Origin: Bacillota bacterium
GTDB taxonomy: Bacteria; Bacillota; Clostridia; Oscillospirales; Oscillospiraceae
NCBI GenBank assembly: GCA_021770445.1
Contig: JAETQY010000003.1
Location: 51,531-115,530, forward strand
Reading direction: 5' to 3'
Length of the DNA: 64,000 nt
In this document: positions 33,601 to 40,388 of the stretch, piece after piece
Position numbering within the stretch: position 1 is the first letter of the stretch
Layout: each line of letters starts with the position of its first letter
The notes under the pieces: model-generated
What the model was told of the DNA's origin: nothing
The model's input: the letters and a program-made list of their open reading frames with translations, nothing else
The model's database searches: none
Program-made: the position numbers and the translations under genes

Positions 33601-34344
33601 GCCAAGGCCTGCATCCGGGCCGGCATCGACCCGGAGATCGTGGTGGTGCGTAACCTGACCACCGACTTCCTGGCCCAGTCCGCCCAGGCCCTGGAGCAGG
33701 CCATCCGGAGCGCCCAGATGGTGGTCCTCCCTGGCGGCTTCTCCGGCGGTGACGAGCCCGAGGGCTCCGCCAAGTTTATCTGCTCCTTCCTGCGCAATCC
33801 CGCCCTTTCCGACGCCATCATGGACCTGCTGAAAAACCGGGACGGCCTGATGCTGGGCATCTGCAACGGCTTCCAGGCCCTGGTGAAGCTGGGGCTGGTT
33901 CCCTACGGCGAGATCAGAGACATGGACGAGAGCTGCCCCACCCTGACCTACAACCAGATCGGCCGCCACCAGAGCCGTTATGTCACCACCTGGGTGGCCA
34001 GCGTCCAGTCCCCCTGGATGCTCAAGTGCCAGGTGGGCGACCAGCACACCATCCCTATCTCCCACGGCGAGGGCCGCTTCGTGGCCCCCAAGACCGTCAT
34101 CGCCGACCTGATCGCAAAAGGCCAGGTGGCTACCCAGTATGTGGGCACGGACGGCCAGCCCACCATGGACATCCTGGCCAACCCCAACGGCTCCATGGAG
34201 GCCATCGAGGGCATCTTCTCCCCCGACGGCCGGGTCTTCGGAAAAATGGGCCACCTGGAACGCCGCGGGCCCTTTGTGGGGGTTAACGTCCCCGGGAACA
34301 AGCATCAGCCTCTCTTCGAGGGCGGCGCAGAATATTTTAAATAA
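30649..34344 (+). CDS. purL: phosphoribosylformylglycinamidine synthase, single-chain
   Basis: A 1231-residue FGAM synthase, step four of purine synthesis, using glutamine and ATP. It is the large one-chain form: an N-terminal PurS-like part, two synthetase halves (DTYWSDHCRHTTFSTHL and KNETHNHPTEIEPFGGAATCIGG in the first) and a C-terminal glutaminase. There, GICNGFQAL carries the nucleophile Cys near residue 1072, and PISHGEGRF the catalytic His. The ATG follows GGAGGAAAAGGA. It ends at a strong terminator. purC is in the nitrogen operon at 42010. Confidence 0.97.
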   Translation: MSVYRCYSKKKEGFDVEAQGLCKQLREQLGIQGLHSVTILNRYDVEQIDPAVYQRAKGIVFSEPQVDVVYDEDFPMPRIAGACFAVEALPGQFDQRADSAAQCIQLMAGVDRPLVAYAKVYFLEGAISQAELDKIKAFLINPVESREASMDKPATLVRSHAIPDHVDTVAGFTALDEAGLAALLDSLGLAMDLDDLKFLQAYFRDEEQRDPTITEVRVVDTYWSDHCRHTTFSTHLDEVKIDDPAVKAAYERYLAARVEVYGEERAAKRPQTLMDIATIGTKVLKKRGLLPELDESEEINACSIHVPAQVDGKEQDWLLMFKNETHNHPTEIEPFGGAATCIGGCIRDPLSGRVYVHQAMRFTGGGDPRVPFDQTLEGKLPQRKLAQTAAAGYSSYGNQIGLATGHVAEVYHEGYIAKRLECGAVVGAAPAENVRRERPAPGDVVILLGGRTGRDGIGGATGSSKSHNKKSLTTMASEVQKGNAPEERKIQRLFRDGNVTRLIKRCNDFGAGGVSVAIGELADGLEIDLDAVRKKYDGLDGTELAISESQERMAVVVAAGDADKFIAAAEKENLEAYRVAVVTESPRMVMHWKGQKIADLSREFLNTNGAVKHAAAHIGAKERFYSGGPQVTSLRDMASSLKCASRRGLTERFDGSIGAGSVLMPFGGKYQTTPAQAMAALLPVLPGQETDQASVMAWGCDPEALSANPYRGAYDAVTTSIAKLVAAGADYKKVYLTLQEFFEKLRDEPARWGKPAAALLGALDAQLDYGAAAIGGKDSMSGSFLDKDVPPTLISFAIAPIKAGEMITPEFKEAGHPVYCFSPDEDGAGAMKEGWGQFHALCQAGKVKAAWAVENSLAEAVTKMSFGNRVGFQAGVDNTAWYLPKSGFIAAELTEEVNLPHAHRIGETTEAPIIALPGEAVPVDELLKLNEGVLEEVYPTRAGSSEEVQTISWDKRSPAVCKHKVAHPKAVIPVFPGTNCEYDTAKACIRAGIDPEIVVVRNLTTDFLAQSAQALEQAIRSAQMVVLPGGFSGGDEPEGSAKFICSFLRNPALSDAIMDLLKNRDGLMLGICNGFQALVKLGLVPYGEIRDMDESCPTLTYNQIGRHQSRYVTTWVASVQSPWMLKCQVGDQHTIPISHGEGRFVAPKTVIADLIAKGQVATQYVGTDGQPTMDILANPNGSMEAIEGIFSPDGRVFGKMGHLERRGPFVGVNVPGNKHQPLFEGGAEYFK

Positions 34345-34354
34345 CTCAAAGGTG

Positions 34355-34395
34355 CGGCCCGGACATGGAGGAGCTCCTCTATGTCCGGGCCTTTT
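34355..34395 (+). terminator. intrinsic terminator after purL
   Basis: GGCCCGGACAT and ATGTCCGGGCC pair across a GGAGGAGCTCCTCT segment that itself can fold, then TTTT follows. Confidence 0.85.
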
Positions 34396-34551
34396 CAAAA
34401 TTCTTATTTCATTAACGAAATTTGCACAAAAAATTTACAATTTTTTCTCCGCCATTTGTTATAATATTATAATACTAAATGTTCTCCCTTCGAGAACCGG
34501 AAAAATAACGACACTTTTTATAGAGAATTTCTTGGGAAAGGAGACAGAAAC

Positions 34552-35214
34552 ATGAAGACCGTCCCCACCTACAGCGGCACACTGCGCAGTCACCAGCTGG
34601 ATGTGCCCCGCTGCATCTCTGAGTGCAGCGGCATCCGGATCTTCGGCCGGCGGATCAAATCCCTGGTATTCTCCACCGATGTAGCCATCATCAAGAACAT
34701 CAACGCGGACGCCATTATCGCTGTCTACCCCTTTACACCTCAACCCGCCATCACCCAGGCCATCATCAGCGTAGCCGATGTCCCTGTCTTTGCCGGGGTT
34801 GGGGGCGGCGTGACCAACGGTGCCCGGTCCGTCCGACTGGCGGAGTACGCCGAGCACCAGGGCGCCCACGGGGTCGTGCTCAACGCCCCTATTGCAGACC
34901 AGACTATCAGCGAAATCAAGGCAGTGGTGGACATCCCGGTGGTGGCCACCATCGTCTCCGCCTCCCAGGATTTTGCCGGGCGGATCAGGGCCGGAGCGGA
35001 CATCCTGAATGTCTCCGGCGCGGACCAAACTCCCCAGGTCGTAGCCGCCATCCGGCGGGAATTCCCCGACATCCCCATTATCGCCACCGGCGGCCCCACC
35101 GATCAGGACATTTTGCTTACCATAGCCGCCGGAGCCAACGCCATTACATACACACCGCCCACCACTGGACAGCTTTTTTCCAAGATCATGTGGGACCATC
35201 GGGCCCGTTTTTAG
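34552..35214 (+). CDS. TIM-barrel protein of unknown specificity
   Basis: A 220-residue (beta/alpha)8-type protein related in pattern to ThiG/NanE-like phosphate-binding barrels: strands VFAGVGGGV, GVVLNAPI, VVATIVS, ADILNVSGAD and PIIATGGPTDQDI follow in order, and IATGGPT with NAITYTP near the end would form a phosphate-binding site. Such genes are often labelled only as hydrolase in Clostridia; no reaction can be assigned. The ATG follows GGGAAAGGAG. A TATAAT-rich stretch at 34460-34473 is the likely -10 region; no good -35 is visible. Confidence 0.7.
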   Translation: MKTVPTYSGTLRSHQLDVPRCISECSGIRIFGRRIKSLVFSTDVAIIKNINADAIIAVYPFTPQPAITQAIISVADVPVFAGVGGGVTNGARSVRLAEYAEHQGAHGVVLNAPIADQTISEIKAVVDIPVVATIVSASQDFAGRIRAGADILNVSGADQTPQVVAAIRREFPDIPIIATGGPTDQDILLTIAAGANAITYTPPTTGQLFSKIMWDHRARF

Positions 35215-35275
35215 GCCGGCGGACAGAACATCCGCCGGTCCAAAAAATCGCCTGTAAAAAAAATGAAATTACCTG

Positions 35276-35304
35276 TTGACAATTAAAGAAAAATCCGCTA
35301 TACT
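35276..35304 (+). promoter_or_regulatory. tRNA operon promoter TTGACA-17-TATACT
   Basis: TTGACA at 35276-35281 and TATACT at 35299-35304 are 17 bases apart, 30 bases ahead of tRNA-Met. An inverted repeat, GCCGGCGGA facing TCCGCCGG (35215-35237), lies upstream without a T-run. Confidence 0.85.
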
Positions 35305-35334
35305 ATCCCTTGCCCTGTTTGAGGGGCACGACAT

Positions 35335-35411
35335 GGCGGCATAGCTCAGTTGGCTAGAGCATACGGTTCATACCCGTAGTGTCCCCGGTTCAAATCCAGG
35401 TGCCGCTACCA
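35335..35411 (+). tRNA. tRNA-Met (anticodon CAT)
   Basis: A 77-base cloverleaf. GGCGGCA pairs with TGCCGCT in the acceptor, the anticodon loop TTCATAC is closed by TACGG/CCGTA, and the T loop is GGTTCAAATCC. CCA is encoded. The shape fits the elongator tRNA; a lysidine-modified tRNA-Ile with the same anticodon is less likely. Confidence 0.9.
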
Positions 35412-35448
35412 TATAAAAAACGGACCCCCTGTCCGTTTCCATATAAAC

Positions 35449-35523
35449 GGCCCGGTGGTCAAGCGGTTAAGACTCCGCCCTTTCACGGCGGCAACACGGG
35501 TTCGAGTCCCGTCCGGGTCACCA
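35449..35523 (+). tRNA. tRNA-Glu (anticodon TTC)
   Basis: A 75-base cloverleaf. GGCCCGG pairs with CCGGGTC, the anticodon loop CTTTCAC is closed by CCGCC/GGCGG, and the T arm reads GGGTTCGAGTCCC. CCA is encoded. A short ACGGAC/GTCCGT hairpin (about 35421-35437) separates it from tRNA-Met and could help processing. Confidence 0.95.
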
Positions 35524-35535
35524 ACCGTTTCATAT

Positions 35536-35611
35536 GGAGGCATAGCTCAGCCGGTAGAGCGCTCGCCTCACACGCGAGAGGTCACAGATTCGAGTTCTGT
35601 TGTCTCCACCA
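35536..35611 (+). tRNA. tRNA-Val (anticodon CAC)
   Basis: A 76-base cloverleaf. GGAGGCA pairs with TGTCTCC, the anticodon loop CTCACAC is closed by CTCGC/GCGAG, and the T arm reads CAGATTCGAGTTCTG. CCA is encoded. It is the last gene of the tRNA operon. Confidence 0.93.
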
Positions 35612-35619
35612 CAAGGACA

Positions 35620-35665
35620 AAATCCGAACTTCTTCCCAATCGGGAACGGGTTCGGATTTGTTCTT
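35620..35665 (+). terminator. intrinsic terminator of the tRNA operon
   Basis: AAATCCGAAC pairs with GTTCGGATTT, with an inner CCC/GGG helix, then GTTCTTTAT follows. Confidence 0.8.
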
Positions 35666-35785
35666 TATCTGGATGAAATAGCGGTGGCCTCCATAATCAA
35701 AATGGGGGCCGTTCTTTTTATGTATGGTTCCGCTTCCATTTCTCAAAGGCCGCTTGTGTGGGGATATGGCTTGCTGGGCGGCGGC

Positions 35786-35818
35786 ATAAACAAAGAGGCC
35801 CCCGGTTTGGGGACCTCA
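35786..35818 (-). terminator. intrinsic terminator of the Pro-rich lipoprotein gene
   Basis: On the minus strand GAGGTCCCC-AAACC-GGGGGCCTC is followed by TTTGTTT, about 85 bases past the lipoprotein stop. The rest of 35666-35901 shows no gene. Confidence 0.75.
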
Positions 35819-35901
35819 TGAACGGTATGTATTCGGTTTTGCGGAGGCCCGGCATATGGCCCCAATGGGGCGGAGATGTGCGGGTCGGGATGGTGCGATT
35901 A

Positions 35902-36519
35902 CTAGCCACCAAGGCCACCTGCTTGGATAGTACCGATTACAGCTTCGGATGCCCTGCGTGCTTCTTCAATGTCGGCTTGCTTCTGCTCTTCGGTGCGGGT
36001 GTCTACAACTACATTAGAATAATCAGAGTTCCAGGGATCGTGTACGGAGGTGCGGCCTTGGGTGTCACCGGTTGGCTGTTGGGTGCTACTGGGTTTGGTT
36101 TGCTGTTCTTCGGTCTCAGCGGGTGCCGGGGGTGTCTGCTCCGCAGGAGGCTCCGGGGTGGGGGTTTCCTCCGCAGGCTTGGGGGTGTCCTTCTTCACAG
36201 GGGTCACCGGGGGCTGTTCCGGTTTGGGCTCCGGTTTGGGCTCAACAATGGGGGCGGGGTCTGCGGGCGGCTCCGGGGCAGGAGCTTCTGGGGCCTCGAC
36301 TTCCGGGGTGGTATCCTTGACAGGCTCAGGAGTCGGGGTGGCTGGCGGCTCCGTTTCCGGGGTATCCTCAACGGGTGCCGGGGTGGATACGTCCGCCTGG
36401 GTCGATGTGGCGGCGGGGTCTGGCTGGCTGGTGTCCTGCTGATCTGCCTGGGGCTTGTGGCAAGCCGTCAGGGATAAGAGCATAGCCAGCGACAGACCAA
36501 ACACAAGCAATTTCTTCAT
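35902..36519 (-). CDS. proline/threonine/glutamate-rich lipoprotein
   Basis: A 205-residue lipoprotein. The signal MKKLLVFGLSLAMLLSLTAC ends in a lipobox with lipidated Cys20. Residues 21-140 are a low-complexity spacer rich in Pro, Glu and Thr (TPEPP- and PKPEP-type repeats). The last 65 residues, including VHDPWNSDYSNVVVDTRTEEQKQADIEEARRA, form the only ordered-looking part. It probably spans the wall as a surface spacer. GGAGGAGG precedes the ATG. The long, hairpin-rich leader upstream may regulate it. Confidence 0.75.
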   Translation of the reverse strand: MKKLLVFGLSLAMLLSLTACHKPQADQQDTSQPDPAATSTQADVSTPAPVEDTPETEPPATPTPEPVKDTTPEVEAPEAPAPEPPADPAPIVEPKPEPKPEQPPVTPVKKDTPKPAEETPTPEPPAEQTPPAPAETEEQQTKPSSTQQPTGDTQGRTSVHDPWNSDYSNVVVDTRTEEQKQADIEEARRASEAVIGTIQAGGLGG

Positions 36520-36569
36520 TCTGTTTTCCTCCTCCGTTTTTTGATACGGTTTCCTCGTGCCTCAATGGT

Positions 36570-36800
36570 TAGGCCCTGGGGGTGGGACATTCCCGGCCCC
36601 CGTTGGGCGTTCCCATCGAGACAACAAAAGCGGCGCAGAGGTATAAATCCCTACACCGCCGAAAGCTAAACACACATTCCCATTTCATGCTTGCGAATCC
36701 TATGGAAGTCTGCTAAAATGGGGACGGCGCAGTAATCTGCTGTGTGGGAGGTATGCTCTCCTGCATAGGGGCGTGGGGAGTTACCGGCTCTCCACGTCCT
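36570..36800 (-). ncRNA. candidate structured RNA or long leader (hairpin-rich non-coding region)
   Basis: The 555-base gap 36520-37074 has no credible gene. It contains five hairpins in a row: GGGGG..CCCCC with inner GGGA/TCCC (36577-36601), CGGCG/CGCCG (36631-36661), GCAG/CTGC (36729-36740), TATGC/GCATA (36752-36767) and a nine-pair CGTGGGGAG/CTCTCCACG (36772-36796). A weak minus-strand promoter, TTGCAA-17-TAGACT, lies near 36830-36860. It would make an RNA of about 300 bases running into the lipoprotein gene. The strand is inferred; no known RNA family was matched. Confidence 0.35.
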
Positions 36801-36924
36801 GCCTTTATATGCTTCTGCTGTCTCTATGAATAGTCTACACTATACAGGGAGATTTTGCAAGCGGTTTTTTTGTTGTTGACAAAGTGGGCTTGTACGGGTG
36901 CATTTTTAAATATTTTTCTGGAAA

Positions 36925-36956
36925 AGCACAATACGGATACAGGATTGTGCTATAAT
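36925..36956 (+). promoter_or_regulatory. operator-like inverted repeat over an extended -10 promoter
   Basis: AGCACAAT (36925-36932) and ATTGTGCT (36944-36951) form a perfect 8-bp inverted repeat with an 11-base gap. The right arm overlaps TGCTATAAT, an extended -10 (36948-36956). No good -35 is present. A repressor or activator bound here would control the flavodoxin gene; the leader is about 110 bases. Confidence 0.6.
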
Positions 36957-37074
36957 AAACAAAATACCGGGAGGAGGCCTGTCCCATTCTGACCGGCAAA
37001 AGAACAAGCTCCCCCTCAATCCAGACGGCGGGCAGCGAGAGGGGAATCAAAATCAAGAAAGGTGCGAAAACATT

Positions 37075-37569
37075 ATGAAAATGGCTGTTATTTATCACTC
37101 CGTTACGGGCAACACGAAAAACATGGGGGAACAAATTGTAAAGGGCATGAACTCTGTGGAGGGCGTTGAGGCGAAGAGCTTTCCCATCGAAGATGTGGAC
37201 GTGGAATTTGTGAAAGAGGCCAAGTGCGTAGTGTTTGGCTCCCCCATCTACGCGGCCCATATTACCGGGCAAATGATGAACTATCTGCTGGCAGAGGCCG
37301 GGAAGCTGGGGCTGGCTGGGAAGCTCGCCGGCGCCTATACCACCGCCCAGTATGTCCACGGCGGCGGGGAGCTGGGTATTCGTGAGATGCTGGACCACTG
37401 CATGGTCATGGGAGCGCTCACCTACTCAGGCGGGGGCGCCCATGGCAAGCCGGTGATCCACCTTGGCCCGGTAGGGATCGACAACACGTTGGATATCAAC
37501 GAATTTGCGGAAAACTTTGTCATCTATGGAGCACGCATGGCGGCCAAAGCAGTGGAGCTCTTTTCATAA
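37075..37569 (+). CDS. flavodoxin family protein
   Basis: A 164-residue flavodoxin-like protein. IYHSVTGNTKNMGEQIVKGM is the FMN phosphate-binding loop; VVFGSPIYAAHITGQMMNYL and YTTAQYVHGGGELGIREML are the second and third flavin loops. It should carry electrons or act as a small flavin reductase in the cytoplasm. AAAGGTG lies ahead of the ATG. The gene has its own extended -10 promoter with an inverted repeat. Directly after its stop a Nudix gene remnant begins, a sign of rearrangement. Confidence 0.88.
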   Translation: MKMAVIYHSVTGNTKNMGEQIVKGMNSVEGVEAKSFPIEDVDVEFVKEAKCVVFGSPIYAAHITGQMMNYLLAEAGKLGLAGKLAGAYTTAQYVHGGGELGIREMLDHCMVMGALTYSGGGAHGKPVIHLGPVGIDNTLDINEFAENFVIYGARMAAKAVELFS

Positions 37570-37571
37570 TA

Positions 37572-37792
37572 ATGATGTGGAGACCAGGGTAAGAGAGCTG
37601 CTTACGGTAGTCGAACACGCCTCCCCAACCTTCCATCTCTCCATGCAATGCTTTTTGTGCACAGCTGCTTCAGGGGAGCCGATATTAAAAGAGCACAAAG
37701 CAGCAAAATGGCTGACACAAGCTCAGCTTTATACAGTGGACTGGCTGCCAGCTGATATGAAGGTGGTTGAAGCATACCAGAAAAGGGCGTGT
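37572..37792 (+). pseudogene. 3' remnant of a Nudix (MutT-like) hydrolase gene
   Basis: In one frame the stretch encodes VRELLTVVEH, PTFHLSMQCFLC, EHKAAKWLTQAQL and VDWLPADMKVVEAYQ, in the order found in the C-terminal half of MutT-type nucleoside triphosphate pyrophosphohydrolases. The first half with the Nudix box is absent and the flavodoxin stop lies immediately upstream. There is no ribosome site or start, so it is a truncated gene. The resemblance is from memory of the family. Confidence 0.6.
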
Positions 37793-37796
37793 TTAT

Positions 37797-39617
37797 ATGG
37801 GCAATGCGGCCATAACAGTGACAATCAGAGAATTTAAAGCCGCGTATACACAGAAGCGGTTTACCAGGGAGTGCCACGATTTTGTCAGGAATACCTGTGG
37901 TTTTTCTGTCAGTGACCTCAATGACCGGTCCTGGGACGACTGCTACTGCTTCTTATACAAGTATCTCCCTGTGGAAGACCAGTACCAGGATTTTCATCTG
38001 GTATTTGAGTTCCTTATGCCTGAATCCCAGAAGAGAGTGGATGTCCTTCTCCTGACACAGCACAAGGTGGTGGCACTGGAGTTCAAAGAAAAGGAGGAAG
38101 TTCTGGAGAGCGACATTACACAGATAGCTGGGTACAGCCAAAGCATTTCCCATTTTCATTACCTGACCGGAAAACATGCTATGGTCGTGTCCTCGTATCT
38201 TGTTTACACACCTGGTGATCCAACAGGTCGCCATGACTTGGTGGATATTCTCCACCCTGAGAATTTTACACAAACAGTCAAAGCGTGCTTATCTGGAGAA
38301 ACTCCAATGTCTGAGGACACCTGCCGCAAATGGGTGGCTTCGCCATTTCACCCTTTGAAAAACATTGCAGACGCAACATTGCAGTTGTTTCGAGACGGCG
38401 ATCTTCCCAATATCAAAAGCATCCGAGAGGGCGATATTAAGGACACCCTCACCTACATCTACCAAGTGATTGATCGTCCGGAACATAAGAAAAACATCCT
38501 ATTTGTCTCTGGCGTTCCAGGGGCCGGAAAGACACTGGTCGGGCTAAAGACGGTTTATGACCATGGGCACTCGGAAGAGAAGCTCACCCCGATTTACCTG
38601 TCTGGAAATGATCCTCTGGTCAACATCCTGCAAAATACCTTATCGGTGAATCATTTAGAGGGCAAGAGTTACATCCAACCTATGAAACACTTCAAGGGAC
38701 AGACAAGGAAGTCCACTCCCCCTATGAACAACATCATTGTCTTTGATGAGGCACAGCGGGCCTGGGATACCGATAAGCTGGAGCCAGGGCAGACGGAAGC
38801 AACGCTGCTCCTCAGAATTGGAGACCGCATTGCTGCCCAGTATGGCAAAGTTACCATCCTATGCTTAATCGGAGATGGACAGGCCATTCATAAAAATGAA
38901 GAGACCGGTATGTCACTATGGGTTGACGCATTAACTGAGCCAGGCCAGGACGACTGGAATGTTTATGTCCCAGAGCATTATGGGTCGCTGTTTCACGGAA
39001 TCCCCCATTGCAAAATAGCTTCTGAGCTCACGCTCAACACCTCGATCCGCCACGACTTCATTGACGTTAGCCCCTGGGTCGAAGCAATCCTGGCCCTGGA
39101 CTTGGACAGAGCCCGTTCTATCTACCAGGAGATGTTGAGGAAGGGCTTTCAATGCTGGTGGTTTAGAGACAAGGAAAATTTGCCCAAGGTGGTTCAGTAC
39201 ATTCAGAGCAATTTCCCTGGCAGCCATACTGGTATCGTGGTCTCTTCCCACGGGAGAGGACACTCCTACTTTGGCCCACAGTATCGCGGCAGCTATATAA
39301 AAGCTGAAGAGACATACTCCTGGTACATGAAGGAGGGGCCGCAGCTCAAACGCGGAGCCTCAGAATTTTTGATCCAGGGCATCGAGCTCGAATATCCCAT
39401 CGTTTCGTTTGTCGGCGACTACTCTATTCAAAATGGCCAGTGGGTGCTGGACCAAAACGCATATTTTGACCGGGAGATTAGGGATCGCAACACTTTGATT
39501 CAAAATGTCTACCGTGTCCTGCTTACTCGAAGCCGTAAAGGTATGTTTTTATACTTTCCACAGGACAAAAGGTTGGACGAGACATACCAGTGGTTTGTCC
39601 ACATGTTGCGGATATAG
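37797..39617 (+). CDS. RecB-like nuclease / DUF2075 helicase fusion protein
   Basis: A 606-residue two-domain protein. Residues about 60-125 show a PD-(D/E)xK nuclease: Glu71, Asp82 in KRVDVLLL, Glu95-x-Lys97 in VALEFKEK, then Gln109-xxx-Tyr113, the RecB/Cas4-type QxxxY. The C-terminal part is DUF2075: Walker A GVPGAGKT (238-245), Walker B IIVFDEAQ (312-319), LIGDGQAIH and a final LLTRSRKGMFLY. Such proteins are expected to act on nucleic acids. ATG 37797 has AAAGGG upstream; TTG at 37767 is an alternative. It stands alone in a lower-GC, remnant-rich region, which suggests horizontal gain and a possible defence role. Confidence 0.85.
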   Translation: MGNAAITVTIREFKAAYTQKRFTRECHDFVRNTCGFSVSDLNDRSWDDCYCFLYKYLPVEDQYQDFHLVFEFLMPESQKRVDVLLLTQHKVVALEFKEKEEVLESDITQIAGYSQSISHFHYLTGKHAMVVSSYLVYTPGDPTGRHDLVDILHPENFTQTVKACLSGETPMSEDTCRKWVASPFHPLKNIADATLQLFRDGDLPNIKSIREGDIKDTLTYIYQVIDRPEHKKNILFVSGVPGAGKTLVGLKTVYDHGHSEEKLTPIYLSGNDPLVNILQNTLSVNHLEGKSYIQPMKHFKGQTRKSTPPMNNIIVFDEAQRAWDTDKLEPGQTEATLLLRIGDRIAAQYGKVTILCLIGDGQAIHKNEETGMSLWVDALTEPGQDDWNVYVPEHYGSLFHGIPHCKIASELTLNTSIRHDFIDVSPWVEAILALDLDRARSIYQEMLRKGFQCWWFRDKENLPKVVQYIQSNFPGSHTGIVVSSHGRGHSYFGPQYRGSYIKAEETYSWYMKEGPQLKRGASEFLIQGIELEYPIVSFVGDYSIQNGQWVLDQNAYFDREIRDRNTLIQNVYRVLLTRSRKGMFLYFPQDKRLDETYQWFVHMLRI

Positions 39618-39735
39618 GCAGGCACGCCCTGAACCCGTCCCATCAGACAGATGGTGACGCATCCCTTGTCCTGTACATCCCGCACGATCCTCCCTTTCCC
39701 TTGCACCGGAGAGCCATCTGTGATAAAATCGGCAC
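39605..39735 (-). pseudogene. possible C-terminal remnant of a DinG/XPD-type helicase gene
   Basis: The minus strand encodes PVQGKGRIVRDVQDKGCVTI and then LMGRVQGVPAYI. This resembles helicase motif VI (Q-x-x-GR-x-x-R...D-x-G) and the C-terminus of DinG/XPD-like helicases. No start codon, no ribosome site and no upstream part of the protein are present, and the crcB promoter lies across it. The identification is tentative. Confidence 0.35.
39701..39729 (+). promoter_or_regulatory. crcB promoter TTGCAC-17-TAAAAT with extended -10
   Basis: TTGCAC at 39701-39706 and TAAAAT at 39724-39729 are 17 bases apart, with TGA before the -10. The leader is then only about 25 bases, too short for a fluoride riboswitch. 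Confidence 0.65.
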
Positions 39736-39759
39736 AACAAAATATAGGTGTTGAGATAT

Positions 39760-40125
39760 ATGAGTTTTTTGTTTGTAGCGCTTGGCGGAGCGGCAGGCGC
39801 CGCCGGCCGGTACGCAATCAGTCTTATCCCAGTCAAAAGTAGCTTTCCAATTTTGACACTGATGACAAACATCATGGGCGCTGTATTGATTGGCTTTATC
39901 GTGGGGGCTGTCGGCGACAAGGGCAGCAGCTCCCACAATACAGTATTATTTTGGAAAACAGGAGTTTGTGGCGGATTTACCACATTTTCAACCTTTTCTC
40001 TTGAGGCCTTCTCCCTGTTTGAGGACAGGTCCTGCCTGTTGGGAAGCTGTTATATCATATTGAGTGTGCTCGGCTGCATCGCAGGTGTCCTCTGTGGGAA
40101 GAAACTCGCCACACTCATTCAATGA
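39760..40125 (+). CDS. crcB: fluoride channel CrcB/Fluc
   Basis: A 121-residue four-helix membrane protein. GGAAGAAGRYAIS near the N-terminus, TNIMGAVLIGFI with the conserved Asn, and the GVCGGFTTFSTFSLE block with the conserved Phe box and the helix break identify Fluc. Two copies assemble antiparallel to export fluoride. A single gene implies a homodimer. The ATG at 39760 follows AGGTG; an in-frame GTG lies four codons upstream. No fluoride riboswitch is present. Confidence 0.92.
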   Translation: MSFLFVALGGAAGAAGRYAISLIPVKSSFPILTLMTNIMGAVLIGFIVGAVGDKGSSSHNTVLFWKTGVCGGFTTFSTFSLEAFSLFEDRSCLLGSCYIILSVLGCIAGVLCGKKLATLIQ

Positions 40126-40172
40126 CAAACCTTGTGCGATTTCTGCGCGTAGTTGGAAGCGACTGAAACAGC

Positions 40173-40216
40173 AAAGCCCGCTGGGATCACTGTCCCAACG
40201 GGCTTTCCGTTTTTTG
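40173..40216 (+). terminator. intrinsic terminator of crcB
   Basis: AAAGCCCG and CGGGCTTT form the outer stem, TGGGA and TCCCA the inner stem, and CCGTTTTTT follows. A second hairpin lies downstream at 40315-40351. Confidence 0.85.
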
Positions 40217-40314
40217 CCGGTACCGCCATACTGTTCCTACAGACCGGCTTCCACACACTGGCGGGTCTACTTAATAAATATTTCTGGAGAAGGACCATCA
40301 CCAGCGCACAACGA

Positions 40315-40351
40315 CAAGAGGGAAGACACACTATAGGTATCTTCCCTCTTT
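40315..40351. terminator. second hairpin terminator between crcB and pyrG
   Basis: AAGAGGGAAGA pairs with TCTTCCCTCTT around CACACTATAGGTA, followed by TT on the plus strand. On the minus strand it lies just past the pyrG stop and is followed by TCTTGTCGTTG, so it may serve pyrG too. 40217-40314 shows no gene. Confidence 0.6.
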
Positions 40352-40388
40352 TATCCAGCAATCGCGACAACTTGTGCCTTTTATCTTC

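Noticed and set aside
31408..34398. A 996-codon open frame on the minus strand across purL
   Set aside because: It is antisense to a certain gene. Its composition (runs of Gly, His, Leu, Val, Asp) is typical of frames opposite high-GC coding DNA, and it has no ribosome site.
36560..36660. c-di-GMP or FMN riboswitch suggested by GGCCTAACCATTG (minus) and AAATCCCTACACCGCC (plus)
   Set aside because: Only short fragments resemble these classes. The other conserved stems and loops are missing or out of order.
39620..39760. Fluoride riboswitch ahead of crcB
   Set aside because: The promoter at 39701-39729 leaves a leader of about 25 bases, too short for the crcB motif, and the GG-GATGG signature is absent.
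35335..40351. Integrated element using a tRNA 3' end as attachment site
   Set aside because: No integrase gene is present and I found no direct repeat of a tRNA 3' end downstream. The region is mosaic but has no proven element borders.
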